Part shown: positions 10,525-22,603 of the stretch, one piece after another
How positions within the stretch are numbered: the first letter of the stretch is position 1
Layout: every line of letters starts with the position of its first letter
DNA from: Galeopsis tetrahit
Taxonomy: Eukaryota > Streptophyta > Magnoliopsida > Lamiales > Lamiaceae
DNA: 64,000 nucleotides
Direction: 5' to 3'
Assembly (NCBI GenBank): GCA_963675135.1
Contig: OY776132.1
Coordinates: 62,009,850 to 62,073,849 of the forward strand
Translations under genes and position numbers: made by a program
The notes under the pieces: model-generated
What the model saw: only the letters and a program-made list of their open reading frames with translations
Database searches by the model: none
What the model was told of the DNA's origin: nothing

Positions 10525-11330
10525 CACTACAGGAAATCACACATTTCGTGACGAAAATTTTCTCGACGACACAAGAATCGTCACAATTTGTTACTTAAAG
10601 GCGACAAATTTTAATTTTGTCATTAAAATACTAAAAATTATGATAAAATTTTATTTCGTCACCATTGATTATTATTTTCGTCATAAATTTGTAAATTTCA
10701 TGACAACATTAATAAATATGTCACGATAATAATAGATGACGATTTTAATAATAATTGGCGACAAAATTCAATGTCATAAAAAGTACATTTTCATAACGAT
10801 TCAATTTTTCGTCATTAATTATTTAAAATAATCAATGACAAAAATTATTTCGTCACAATAATAATTTGTAACGATTTTAATAATAATTGGTGACGATATT
10901 CGACGTCATAAAAAATAAATGTTCGTGACGATGTAATTTTTCATCATTAATTAATCAAAATAATTAGTGACACGAAAAATATTGTCACAAAAATAATTGG
11001 TGACGATATTTGGTGTCATAAAAAATGTATTTTCACGACAACATAATTTTTCGTCATTAAATAATTTAGTGACAAAATTATTTCGTTATAATAATAATAG
11101 GTGACAATTTTAATAAAATAATTGATGACAATATTCAACATCATAAAACTATTTAGAGTATTTTTCACGACAATACTATTTTTCGTCATTAATTATTTAA
11201 AACAATTAGTGACAAAATCATGTTGTCACAATAACAATTGATGACGATATTTGACGTAATAAAAAATATTTTAAGAACAGTTGTATTTTTCATCATTAGT
11301 CATTTGAACTACTCACTCACTAATTTTTTT
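10525..11330. repeat. CACTA-1 left subterminal repeat region
   Basis: Dozens of copies of GTGACGA, GTGACAA and TTTTCGTCATTA alternate in both orientations over about 800 bp. Similar arrays on the right side (21600-22291) mirror it. In En/Spm elements such motifs are transposase binding sites. Confidence 0.8.
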
Positions 11331-13330
11331 TAGTGGCAATAATAATTGTTACTATTTGATTTAATTAGTATATTAATGATTAATATAATAATAAAATATA
11401 TTATTAGTATATTTATGATGAAATAATTTACACCTTCATTGTTGTTTTATTTATTATTAAATTTATTCCCGCAAGATAATGTAAAAAATAATATACACCA
11501 CAAGAGTACCAAGATTATAGTTTCATGGGTTCAAAGGGTTAAAATAATTTGACAACTACTAGTCTACGAGATCTTCCATTTTATTCTCAATTTCCTTATC
11601 ATTTTTTTCAAGGTCATCTTCATTATTCATTTCTTATCATCGTTCTGAAGTGTATTATACACCAATAGATATGATTAAGTATTAAACAATATCATAAAAT
11701 AATAAGATACAACAAATCAAAAGAGACAAGCGGATAAATAAGCAAATAATTCATTAAACAAGATACATTTATTCAAGGAGAACACATTCTCTATTTTTCT
11801 TTGTATGAACAAAATTAAGCAGATACATTTTTCACACATAAGAAGTGTCAGATAAGGGTGCTGACTGCTGACAATGAACACCACTCCCTATAAGTGAAAA
11901 CAGCCATCCATTACATCCATTTTATAACAATAAATCCACAATAGGAATAGAGGCAAAAAAGTATAACTCAAGTTTTGGCTCTGTTTTGCAAAACATCTCA
12001 ATTGCACAAGGCAAAATTTTAGTGTAAACACAAAACACAAGGAAAAAGAAGTGATAAAGCTCATTGAAGAAGCAGAAAATGAACCAGTCTATTTATCTCT
12101 GAATACTAATCACTCCAATATCAAAGTCCACCAATTAAAAAGCATCCGCAAATTCAAAAACTGGTCAAAGATTATACTTTGTAATTCATTCTTTCGTCTT
12201 AAATCCTCCAGAAGCTCAATCAATATTAAATGCTACCAAAAAGGGCAATAGAAAAATAAAGAAGGTTTAAATTTGAAAACTACCATTAAATGTTCTTCAA
12301 TGACTAAAAGTTAACGGTAAGAGCAACTAAAGCAATCTAGCTCCCATACAAGCAATCAAAGTTCAAAGCTTGATGCATATCAGTACTCTATAACTTTACA
12401 CTGCTCTGCAAATCAATATAATGAAATAAATCTATAAACCAATATACCTTAAGGACTTAAGAACCTGAAAACAATGAAAGAATTCTTAGAGAACTCTTGT
12501 ATATCTGATAAAGTATCATCAATGTTATCGTTCTTAATCAGAGCCACAATTAACTAAAACCCCAAAAATGTTCTCACTAAACTAAGAAAATCATCAATAT
12601 ACGATAATATACCACTAGATCTCTGTAAAATACCTAATTCGGTATCTAAAATCCTAGACTAACTTCGACTGAGAATTCACAAAAATGTGTGAGGTATAGC
12701 TTATAAGAATATAGTAGCATACTAGCGAATTCAAGGAATTGTTTGGTATCAGTTACCTTGGGAGCTGATATGATAGATAAGTTGTCTGATTAGCTCTTCA
12801 CCTGCTATGGAAAGCCAAAACCTTTGGATCCTAGTTTGACAAACACTTGCTTAAAACCCTGCAACAACTGGAAGCATCAGTCATTTGACCAATAAAAGTG
12901 ACACAAAAATATGTCTTAACTGGGATATCTAATTATATGCATCTAGCAACCTAGATCTAGTCCACAAATCTTTTGACTTTAGCCAAAAAAAAAAAGAAAT
13001 TGTGATGATATTTGCAGTAAAATACTGAATTAAGTCAACAGGTGCATGCCATATGTTTCTAACAATTACTCGTGCCTAATTTCAAAGGTTAACCAACTTA
13101 GTTCAACTAATAGAAAATGATACAGTCTACATGAGAACTGATAGAAACAAGCAGCCACCATTAGCTACTTGTAGGTACATGGAAATAAAAGAAAAATAAG
13201 CTACCATAAGCACGCCACACTACCACACTATTATTTCAAAGCATCAGTAAAAAATGTTCTAAGTTTTGGAACAACTATTATCAGATTATGCAAAATGGTA
13301 TAACTACATCAACGGGTTCTGCACTTATCA
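11331..13330. other. CACTA-1 interior, left part
   Basis: AT-rich with no convincing long frame. The minus strand around 12795-12870 has possible exon-like boundaries, but I do not recognise a protein. The segment holds nothing else I can support. Confidence 0.4.
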
Positions 13331-13345
13331 ATGTGAACCCCTCTC

Positions 13346-15565
13346 GATTAGGCAGGGGGATCCTCTTTCCCCATTTCTATTTGTCCTGTGTGCACAAGGT
13401 TTCTCATCTTGTTTAACAAAGAGAGCTCAGCAAGGGGGTTTGGAAGGAATACGAGTTGCTAGAAATGCCCCAATGATCACACATCTTTTCTTTGCTGACG
13501 ATAGCGTGGTTTTCTTCAAAGCAAAAAAGGATTGTGGAAAATCTTTGCGTGATGCACTAAAAGAATACGAGACAGCGTCGGGACAACAGGTCAATTTTGA
13601 TAAGTCCTCGATCCTTTTTAGCCCATGTACTATGGAGCAGAATAAGAGGGACATCCAAGAAATTCTGAATATCAAGTCATCTCAAGGTCATCAGATCTAT
13701 TTGGGCTTACCTACTTTGTCTGTCAGGGGAAAAAGAATGCAATTCTCGTACTTGGTTGACCGTATGAGGAAAAGAATCGATGACTGGAAAAACAGAGATT
13801 TCTCGGAAGGGGGGAAAGAAACATTGATAAAATCCATTTTGCAGGCTATACCAAATTATGCAATGACATGTTTCAAACTGCCAATTCAGACGTGTAAAGA
13901 AATGGAATCTCTGATTGCTAACTTTTGGTGGGGACAATCTGAAGGACATAATCGTATCCATTGGATGAAATGGGATACTCTTTGTAAAGATAAGGCGGAA
14001 GGAGGAATGGGATTTAGAAAAATGACACATTTTAATGAAGCCCTCCTAGCCAAACAGGTATGGAGAATCATTGAAAATCTAGACTCCCTTGTAGCTAGGG
14101 TGTTGAAAGCTAGATATTTCAAACATCAGGATATTATGGATGCAGATATTGGATCAAATCCTTCATTTATCTGGAGATCTGTTTGCTCCAGTCGGGATAT
14201 TGTCAGAAGTGGTACAAGATGGATTATTGGAAAGGGTGACAAGGTTACAATGCATAAACACGCTTGGGTCCTTGGACTTCAGGAAGGACTAATTCGTTCA
14301 CACATCATCTCTGGATATAAAGTTACTGATCTACTAGATGAGAAGAGAGAACGGAAGGAAGATTTGGTAAGAAATGCCTTTCTGCCTTTCGAGGCTGAAG
14401 GAATTATACGTACGGCGATCGGAAGGAAAGATGATGAAGATACACGTTTCTGGGTTTATGACGCAAAAGGGCAATATACAGTCAAGTCCGGATACTGGGT
14501 CAGTAGAGAGAGCCGGAGTTATAAGAGTGATGGGGCCTCCGGGTCGGATGAGGAAAAATGGACAAGATGGTGGAAAATTTGTTGGAAGCTAAAACTTCCC
14601 CCTAAAATTCGTATATTTGGTTGGAAGATGTGTTGGGATTACATTGCATCAGAAGGTAATTTAGCGAGGAGATTTGAAGGAACAAAACCAAATTGTGATC
14701 TGTGTGGAGCATATATGCCGAATACTATGCATGCTATTTTTACATGTGTGGGGGTTAAACATATTTGGAAAGGATTGGGATGGTGGGAACTGATTGAAAA
14801 AGGTAAGTTTCTAACAAATATCCAATTTATGGACCGAGTTTATGAAGAAAGGAAGATTGAAGGGTTAGAAGAATTGATTATGATTGCTTGGGGAGTATGG
14901 CGAGAAAGATGCAAAATTATTCATGATGTTGACAAGGACAGGCATAGATGTAAAAAATCAGTAGGTGAGAGTGTCCTTATGTATTTAAATAATTTTCGTC
15001 ATATCTCCTCAATTGCTAGTGAAAGTCCAACAGAAAAGGAGGAAGATGGTGAGAGCACAAATGATATGGCAATTATTGAGGTTGACGGCGCCTTTAATGG
15101 GGAGTTACGAAAGTATGGTATTGGGGGAGTTGGGGTTAATGAAGCAGGAGAAGAGACTTTCTCTTTCTCTAACAAAATCGCTCCTCAAAGAGGACCGTTG
15201 GGAGTGGAATTACACGCCATCGAAAAGGCCTTAGTTGAGGCAAAAAGATTAAATTGGAGAAAATGTGTAATCCGCTCTGACTCCCAACAAGCAATTGGCC
15301 TTTGCTCAAAGTATTGCCCGGGAGCAGGTCCAGAAAGAAGCTGTGCGAATAGGATACAACGATTGTCAAAAGAATTTGTAGTGTGCAAATTCACTTATAT
15401 TCCTAGGAGCAGGAACAGGCGAGCACATAGACTGGCTCAAGTAGCGGTTAACTCTACCATCCCTCGTGATTGAGATGGAGCAGTTTCTTTTAGATTCATA
15501 GGATTCTCTCTGTTTTTGGTTTCAATGATTTTTCCTATGTAATCCTCAAAAAAAAAAAAAAAAAA
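13346..15565 (+). mobile_element. 5'-truncated L1-type LINE with 15-bp target site duplication
   Basis: The element is flanked by the perfect 15-bp duplication ATGTGAACCCCTCTC (13331-13345 and 15566-15580). It starts inside the reverse transcriptase at IRQGDPLSPFLF, is open to a stop at 15473, and ends in a 3' UTR and a poly(A) tail (about 15548-15565). Variable-length TSD, 5' truncation and poly(A) tail are hallmarks of target-primed reverse transcription. The perfect TSD and open frame indicate a recent insertion into CACTA-1. Confidence 0.93.
13347..15473 (+). pseudogene. LINE ORF2 C-terminal part: reverse transcriptase, zf-RVT and RNase H
   Basis: The frame begins at IRQGDPLSPFLFVL, the RT motif just before the active site, so the endonuclease and N-terminal RT are missing by 5' truncation. 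The catalytic box is FADD (13491-13502). Later motifs are LGLPTLSVRGKR and the plant LINE stretch PNYAMTCFKLP. A zf-RVT region follows (about 14560-14770: LPPKIRIFGWKM, CDLCGA, MHAIFTC). An RNase H domain ends the protein: EVDGAF (Asp), ELHAIEKAL (Glu), RSDSQQA (Asp) and NRRAHRLAQ. A longer frame starts at 13266, but its first 26 codons are CACTA DNA and target duplication. There is no internal stop, yet the protein cannot work alone because the N-terminal half is absent. Confidence 0.9.
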
Positions 15566-15580
15566 ATGTGAACCCCTCTC

Positions 15581-15888
15581 CACACCAATTACAATAAAAA
15601 AGGAAAATTGATTGTAATTGTTAAATACGTGAAAAAGTGGTGCCTAACATACCATAAAGGTCTTCAATTGTTTAGACATGAGATAGCTAGAATATGTTGA
15701 CTGTTTTACATCATTTCACCACAAGGTCATAACCGGAGAAATTACTTTTCAGAAGTGTTGAAGGAATAATCATCTTGCTTCCAAATTTGTTGGGGCCAAA
15801 GGAAAAATGTAAGAAATATTATTATGTGAATAAAAGAGAGAAAGGGCAACCTGTATTAAGTGATGCAACTGAGTGCCATCTCAATATA
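15581..15888. other. CACTA-1 interior between LINE and captured exons
   Basis: AT-rich spacer; no gene or element recognised. It continues the sequence interrupted by the LINE. Confidence 0.5.
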
Positions 15889-16214
15889 TCAGTTGAGATC
15901 ATTCTTCCTTGAACTAGGAAAAGAAGAAGAATGGGCAGCACCACAATACTCCATGCCAAAATTTAAGTTAGTGGTAGGACTAGGAATTCCTACAGCTGGT
16001 ATGGCCACAATAGTCATAGCTTGATTTGAATGTGGTGTTGATCCTTCATCTTGGGAACCATGGGCAGGAGTACTATTTTAAGATTGGCCAACTGTATCAA
16101 CATATCAGAACAAGTTCCATAAACAAAATGTAAAAACCAGATTGAGATATATCTAATCCTTGATTCACGAACCTAACCTGAATCTTGCTGGCCACAAGGC
16201 TTCCTTGATTACTA
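15889..16214 (-). pseudogene. Captured fragment of a G-box-binding bZIP factor (GBF/HBP-1a type)
   Basis: On the minus strand a possible exon (16091-15889) follows an acceptor-like GATACAG. It reads HSNQAMTIVAIPAVGIP, then PTTNLNFGMEYCGAAHSS, ending at TGA 15891-15889. The NLN(F/I)GM(E/D)Y core is the conserved stretch between the proline-rich and bZIP regions of plant GBF proteins (usual form TNLNIGMDYWG; recalled, not searched). A small upstream exon (16214-16178, NQGSLVASKIQ) has an acceptor CTTTCACAG and a donor GTTAGG. The Cys in place of Trp, an in-frame TAG near the start of the larger exon, and the absent bZIP domain show it is a dead fragment. It lies inside CACTA-1, so it is probably transduplicated host DNA. 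Confidence 0.55.
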
Positions 16215-17656
16215 CTGTGAAAGATCAACGAAATAAGGTTCAAAAGCAGCAGAAAAAAATAACATTCCATTAGTCTTGCATAAGTAACAAGATAACTTTC
16301 TGATAGGATGAAAAGATAACCAATAAACACAGCATTTTTCAGGACCATACACTTTTCCTGATGTATAAACAGAAAATAAGCATCCTGATGTAGAAACAGA
16401 AAATAGAACCCAAAACAACAATTTTCTTATATTTAGTTGAAAGTCTTTTATATCAAAACATAGTTGAGATGACAGTTTTGGAAAGGGATGGCTCCATAAG
16501 AATATCATAAACCCAAACTAAAATAATACTCCGTATATAGCTAATACAATTACTCAGGATATGATTGTTCAAGTTACATGCTTATAGCTATAGATATGTA
16601 GAAAGTGGTAAAGAATTGTTTGAATGGAATATAGAGTGTCATTGTACACAACCAATCCATGCAATAGGCTACCGGGAAAGTGTTATAAATAAAAAGGAAT
16701 TACCGCCAACAAACTAAGACAATAACTGAAGCTTATACACATAAATTCAGAAGAATACCTAACCACATATAATTATCCCCAAATTTCCCAAAATTCTTTT
16801 CCAACTGGGGTTTGAAAACCAAGGTTTAAAATTTCGATTTCAACAAATCAATTTGTGCAAACACATCCAGAATTCAGTTTAAAGGACGTTAACAGAACCA
16901 TTATTTTGGAAATCGCAGGAGGCAGCAAACGTCAGGCTGAAACAATAGTGCCTGAAAAATTGGGAGATGGCATAGACGAAGGAGGCGGCATGCTCAAAGA
17001 AAATGATTTCGGCATAACTTCGAAAATCTCTAATCAAATTGAGGAGAACTCCCGTGGCTGAGAGATTGGAGCATTTTGATATTTAGGTATATTCCTAATC
17101 CAAAGTTTAGTAAATGAAGAAGACCGCCAAACCCAAAAAAAATTGGGCGCCTAAACTTTTTTTTGGCTCCAAATTTTTTAATGTAATTTATCAATTTTGA
17201 AGTGTGACTATTTAATTTCTATACAATTTTTTTTTCAAACATTTCAAAATATTATTTATAAAAAAAAATTATTTTACTAAAATTAACTACTCCGTATATC
17301 GTTTTTTATTGTGTTACAAGTATACGATAAAGTTAAGTTATGTTTGATTGAGATGACACTATTTTTGTAGTTTTTTTTATTAGATGACACTTGTGTGAAA
17401 TATTTTACACATGCAATATATTTTTTTAAGATTTTTTTTTTTAAATTTACTAATTGCAAGCAATAGATCTGTGTGGCCTACTTTTTTTTGTGATCCTAAA
17501 TTTATGTTACTATAGTGACAAATATGTGTTACTGTAAGAACAAATAAGGTTATGAAGCTTTGTCTCCATCATTAAATGATACTGTAAAACTTGTCCTTTC
17601 ACGAAAAAAAAAAACACGCACAATTTATGTTTATATTATTATAAGGAAAGTTAGTG
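16215..17656. other. CACTA-1 interior, middle part
   Basis: AT-rich. A moderately gene-like patch at 16855-17061 is open on the plus strand (68 codons); on the minus strand it could be leader sequence of the captured bZIP gene. No protein family is recognised. Confidence 0.35.
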
Positions 17657-18350
17657 TTTTTTTTTTAATGGTAGAATTACAAGATAGGAATATTGACATT
17701 ACATCTCTCGCTCACCTATATTACAGAGAAAATCTACCAGACTCATATTTCAAACTCAATCTTGAGAGAGTGGAGAGTCACACAAGCAATCCACCAGGTG
17801 ACTCGATCAATAAAGATAGCAAATTTGCTTCAAAAAAGAAACAAATTATTGCTCACTACGACTCGTGCTACAAACTTCTCAAATCGTAGAAGACAACCCC
17901 AAGGACAGGCACAACCAGTGTCAACCAAACACACCGTCAACGCAACAAAGACCCACAAAGGGGCAGGATACCCACAACAGGGAAAAATGATCCATTAAAG
18001 GGGAGATAATAACAACCGTAGATAAAACTGGAAATAAAGTAGGGAAAAACAAAGTAAAGTAAACAACAAAAGTAAAAATGAGAATTTAAAATGGGATCAA
18101 CGGAAGAAACTCAATCATACGGTCACCGTCGCTCCGTCGGAGAGGATCTACACATTGATCCCAACTGAAATTTGAAGAAAAACCCCTAAACCCACTGAAA
18201 GATTTGAAGAGGAGGGTCGATGAGGCGGCTCTTCTGCGGTCCAGCGGCGGTCTGGCGGTGGTGAGCGGCGGTCTGGTGGCGAATCTACTATGTATTAAAA
18301 AACTTTACGATCTACCTATTTTCCTAACTATTTTGTAGATCTAGATATAT
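17657..18350 (-). repeat. Retroposon R1 copy B (uninterrupted)
   Basis: The minus-strand sequence matches copy A across both halves. It reads through the CACTA-1 insertion point as GTGGGTATCCTGCCCCTTTG (about 17983-17964), so it shows the empty site. At its 3' end (17665-17657) there is an A run after TTCTACCATT; copy A ends likewise in a short A run at 22596-22603. The poly(A) end suggests retroposition. No target duplication is clear. It contains no long frame. Confidence 0.7.
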
Positions 18351-18781
18351 TCATTAATTTTATTTTAATGATTAATAATTTCAAGAATAATTTAATTAAA
18401 AGTATTATTTTTTTATTAATTTTTATTTTTATTATAATTTCGTGTAACACCTACAAAATAAATAGCCATATTTTTATTCTAATTTCGTGTAGCCATATTT
18501 TATTCCTTTCACGTCAAAATAAATATTTTATTCTACTAAAAAATATTATATTCAAATAAATTACTAAATATTTAACTCAATACTAAAATTTAGAGCCTAA
18601 ATTATTGGCGGCATTTCAAATTTTGATTTAGAAAAATCCCAGAAGATGTAGATTTAAGAAAAAAAAAATACCTCTCTCATTTTATTCTCAATGTCTCATT
18701 AAACATCCGCAGCCCCATTGCCCCAATACTCAAACTTTAGCCCTAGAACCCTAATTTAGAGACTCTACGAATTTTCGAGGA
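18351..18781. other. AT-rich spacer before the SF3B6 fragment
   Basis: Very AT-rich to about 18670. Then comes a pyrimidine-rich stretch (18671-18781) that looks like the captured 5' UTR of the SF3B6 fragment (includes CCCTAGAACCCTAATTTAG). Confidence 0.45.
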
Positions 18782-18955
18782 ATGGCAGCCATCGGCCTCT
18801 GCAACCTCCCACCAGAGGTGAACCTAGTTCTGTACGTGGACAATTTGACGTTCAATATAACGAGCGACGAGGTACAATATATTCGGGATGTACGGCGTCA
18901 TACGACAGATTCGCATCAGGACGAATAAGGATACAAGGGCAACTTTCATAGTTGT
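18782..18955 (+). pseudogene. SF3B6: Captured 5' fragment of the splicing factor SF3B6 (p14) gene, frameshifted
   Basis: ATG at 18782. The frame reads LPPEVNLVLYVDNLTFNITSDE, then needs a shift at about 18871 (GAGGTAC where GAG-two bases-G-TAC is expected, a 2-nt loss) to continue YNIFGMYGVIRQIRI and then RATFIVV. This matches the first two-thirds of the RRM of the U2 snRNP branch-point protein p14/SF3B6 (plant form LPPEVNRVLYVRNLPFNITSE, then IFGKYGAIRQIRIG, from memory). RNP2 is LYVDNL. Homology stops at about 18955 and the rest of the protein is absent. In the normal host protein this RRM contacts SF3B1 and the branch-point adenosine. Here it is a dead fragment carried by CACTA-1. Confidence 0.8.
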
Positions 18956-21550
18956 TTTTTGCTTTCCGCCACTGCCTTTGGGTAATGTTCTCTGAATCAA
19001 ATGTTTATTCCAATGATTATTTCTCGCATTTATTGGTTATGGATATCATTATTAGGAATTGCACAAATATATAACGCAATGTTTGTTTTGAACTGCATCT
19101 AATTACATTGGTTTGAATGTATTGTGTTTGTGAGTTTTAAAACTCTATGTTTCTCTTACTTTATCACATTAGTATCTTTGCCCCGATCCTCAAATTGTTA
19201 TCTAGCTTTATTTTTTGTGTTTTTGAGCAAAAAGATTATACTCAAAAAATAAAATAAAAATCTCTTTCTGAATATGTCTCATAGTCACTCTATCTCTTGC
19301 TCCTGCATTTCTCATGTGTTAGATTCTTAAAGCTAATATTTAGAGAGATATGACTCCACGATTTCTGATCATATTGTGATACCTGGATAACACTCCAGGA
19401 TTTCTGATCATTCCTCCATTTAGAGAGATAGGACTCCATTACTTACGCAAGAAAGAGCCTTTTATCATGTCTTGTATTTCCCTCATTTTTGTTAGTCTAA
19501 AAGGTTATTAAGTACTAGTATCATACTGTTCCAGAGCCAGAGGACTCTCTCTCTCCCTCCTATCCCTACCACTCCATATGATATCAAAATGTTCATTTAT
19601 GTAAACTAGTTGTAGAGATAAATAGATAATATATTAACTCACTGTGAACAGGAAATATTGGTGGTCATAATCTAAAAATCAATCTTATTATTGTTTTGGT
19701 TAGAAAATGAAAAAAAATAAAATTGGAAAGACAGTTACAACCTAAACACCCATTTTGAAATCTTGGGTTGTTTGGTAGAGAATCTTAGTACATCCTCAAT
19801 TAATTTTTGTGAAATCTAATCTTTTTTTCTTTCTCATAAATTGTTTATAATATTCAATATTAAATCTTCTACTTTTAAGATTTTCTAGTTAGGAATAGTC
19901 TTCATTATCCAACAGGTATTAGTCAGTTTTAATTGGTTCATATCATTTGACACAAAACTACTTGTTTAATAGTCAATGCTCATCAATCATTGAAGATTCC
20001 TTCCTTCATCAAGTCTTGAAATTTAAACATTGCAGCTCGTGCTGAAAAATTAAAAAACTAACATAACATTTGTCAAACTTGAGTAGAACAGTAGGTGACA
20101 GGGATTCACATAGTTAGTATATCTATGTAGATGGTGGGCATTGATAGTTACAGATATATTTAAATCAGGGGAACCTATAATGACATTCAAATATTACAAT
20201 GAGTTTAAGTTCTAGTGAATTAAGTAACAAGTCCTCGATAGAAATAGAGAGCTCTATCAAATTGAAGGAAATATGAGCTAAGAATTATTCTTAAGATTGG
20301 TATTGTACTATTGTGTATTGCAATTTTCAAAGAATGAAGAGGAAAACAGTGGTGTTTATAGTTCTTGTTAATCTCATAACTTCAAAAGTTGCGACAGTTG
20401 TAAGTACCCTTTATTTGTAAGTGTGATTATTGTAGCTATCTCATTATGAATATTAAGTGAATAAGAAGTCGGTGATGAGCTATGTCTTATCATTTGCTCG
20501 GAAAATTTCAGATTTATATGTTTACAGTGTTGGTTTTAAGAGCAAATAAAAGAAACAAAGGGTTTGAAATTAAGTTTTGGGAAAATGATGGTATTTAATT
20601 AGTGGAGTTCAGAATATGAAATCTAGTAATAGTATAGAGAAATGAAGGCTGGTTTATGTAGAAGGGTGACTGAGTGAGAATAACTAAGTGGTGAAAAGAT
20701 ATTCTGGTTTTTAAGTTTCTGAATATTAAATCATTTTTAAATAGTTTATAATTTCTTGTTTCTATCTATCCACTCTACTTAAACTTGTGAAATATGTATT
20801 GTACGTATAATGTGTGAATTCTTGTGAAAGAACCATTAACAGACATCGTTTTTCTCTTAATGTGGTTGCTTCTTTCTAGGGTTATTATGATATGGCTCCT
20901 TGATGTGCACAAAATTAGAGAAAAAAAATGCACCGTTATTGCTAGATCAAGTGGACTTCTAAACATACCCTAAAAAAAAAAAGTGGACTTCTAAACAAAG
21001 TAAATGGCCGCCTGATGGTTGGAAGACTACTAAAACAACTTTTAGACATACTCAATGTGAAGTACGTAAAAATAACAAGTATTTATATGCTTTGCTTAAT
21101 CTCTTGTTCACTTTTAACTTAATTTGCTTGTTTCAGGTTAATGGATTAACTCACGCACGCTCTTATATTTCAATCTATAATTAAGTTGAAGTAGGGTGCT
21201 TTTTACTGGAGTACAACAACAATGATGACATGAACCAATTTTTGGAACATTCCTTTTGTAGGATTTGGAGCATCAGAAGCCTCATCAAAGTTGATGTGTT
21301 TTTATGGAAGTTACTCAGGCATGTGCAAAGAGATTTAACATAATATAGATTAGAACAGTGTTATACTGTTTTGTATAGTTTTACCTTAATCTATTTTCCT
21401 TTTTTCTGTTGCCATCTATAATTTTTTTTGTAATGATTATCATCTTTGTTAGTGAACAATATTTTATTATTACAAAACCGTTTCATCACCATTTACACAT
21501 CTTTTAATGACAATAAGCGTAATATCACTAAAATTTTATTTTTTAGTTTG
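18956..21550. other. CACTA-1 interior, right part
   Basis: About 2.6 kb of AT-rich DNA with many stops in all frames. It may include intronic sequence from the captured SF3B6 locus. No second exon with recognisable RRM sequence is found. Confidence 0.4.
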
Positions 21551-21580
21551 TTATTATATATATATATATATATATATATG
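21551..21580. repeat. TA dinucleotide microsatellite
   Basis: A run of about 13 TA units inside the right subterminal region of CACTA-1. Confidence 0.85.
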
Positions 21581-22291
21581 ATAAAAAAATGGTCACTCTA
21601 TAATTTATAGTGACGAAAAATTTAAAATATGACCAAAATTATTTGTCATTGTATTTAAGCTTTTAGTGACAAATATTTTTTTCGTAATTAGATAGTATAT
21701 TATTGTGACATAAATAGTTTGTCACCGTTTTCACATCATTTGGTGACGGTAAATATATTGTCACTAAATCTTACGTTTTGGTGACGTATTTTGTTGTCAT
21801 TGTATATATACACATATACTAACGATTAACATTTCGTCACAATACAACAACTCTTTTGTGACGACTTATATAAAATATGACGAAATTGTTAATATAATTG
21901 TGACAAAAATGACGTCACAAAATTTTGGCAAGATTAGTAATATATGGATAATCGTCACAAAAAAACAACTTTTTAGTGACAATAACTCAAATGGTCGTAT
22001 AAAATTGAAATTTTAGTGACGAAATATTATATTAAGTGACGAAATTTTGATGTCAAATGTGACGATTTATATGTCACTATAGATGAAAAGATATAGTGAC
22101 AGTGACCTTTATCGTCACCAAATAATAACTTTTGGTGACGAATTCAAATAACGTCACATTTACCTATGGTGACACACATTTAGTGACATTCTTTGTGACG
22201 AAAAAAAATTGTCACCAAACACAATTTGTGACGAAAAATAATGTTTTTGTGATGAATTTTGTCGTTGCGATTTCTCAAATTTCCTGTAGTG
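21581..22291. repeat. CACTA-1 right subterminal repeat region
   Basis: Many copies of GTGACGA, GTCACAA and TCGTCACC in both orientations up to the terminal inverted repeat. They mirror the left subterminal region and are the likely transposase binding sites. Confidence 0.8.
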
Positions 22292-22294
22292 ATC

Positions 22295-22603
22295 CTTCCC
22301 CTTTGTGGGACTCTGTTGCGCTGATGTTGGGCTTGACACTGGTTGTCTTTGGGGATGTCTTCTATGATTTGAGAGGTGTAGCGCGAGTCGTTGTGTGCGA
22401 CAATTTGTTTCAGTTTTGGAACAAGTTTGCTATATTTCTGGATCGATGAACCTTACGGAGTGCTGGTATGCCTATTGGCCTTTCTACTCTCTCACGATTG
22501 AGTTGGGAGCAAGAAGTTTTTTGTAGAATTTTTCTGTATAGATAGGTAAACAAGAGGGATGTAATTCAAATATTCATATCTGTAATTTTACCCCTAAAAA
22601 AAA
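22295..22603 (+). repeat. Retroposon R1 copy A, 3' part
   Basis: This continues copy A after CACTA-1 and its duplicated ATC. It matches copy B (CCCCTTTGTGGG, TTGACACTGGTTGT, CTTCTA(C/T)GATTTGAGA). It ends TTTTACCCC followed by eight A residues. An open frame of 105 codons at 22132-22449 crosses the CACTA junction and is not meaningful. Confidence 0.7.

Larger units (their letters stand above)
10525..22291. mobile_element. CACTA-1: 11.8-kb En/Spm-type DNA transposon carrying host gene fragments
   Basis: The ends are perfect 13-bp inverted repeats: CACTACAGGAAAT at 10525 and ATTTCCTGTAGTG ending at 22291. A 3-bp target duplication ATC flanks it (10522-10524 and 22292-22294), as expected for CACTA elements. 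Both subterminal regions are packed with short direct and inverted copies of GTGACGA and TCGTCA, which in this superfamily bind the element-encoded protein. I find no transposase, so it is probably non-autonomous. Its interior holds a LINE, retroposon copy B, and fragments of two host genes (15889-16214 and 18782-18955). Confidence 0.92.

Noticed and set aside
13266..13345. Start of the 735-codon frame as the true N terminus of the LINE protein
   Set aside because: These bases are CACTA DNA and the left copy of the 15-bp target duplication; the LINE starts at 13346 inside the RT.
22132..22449. 105-codon frame across the CACTA-1 right end
   Set aside because: It joins transposon subterminal repeats to the retroposon, so the frame is accidental.
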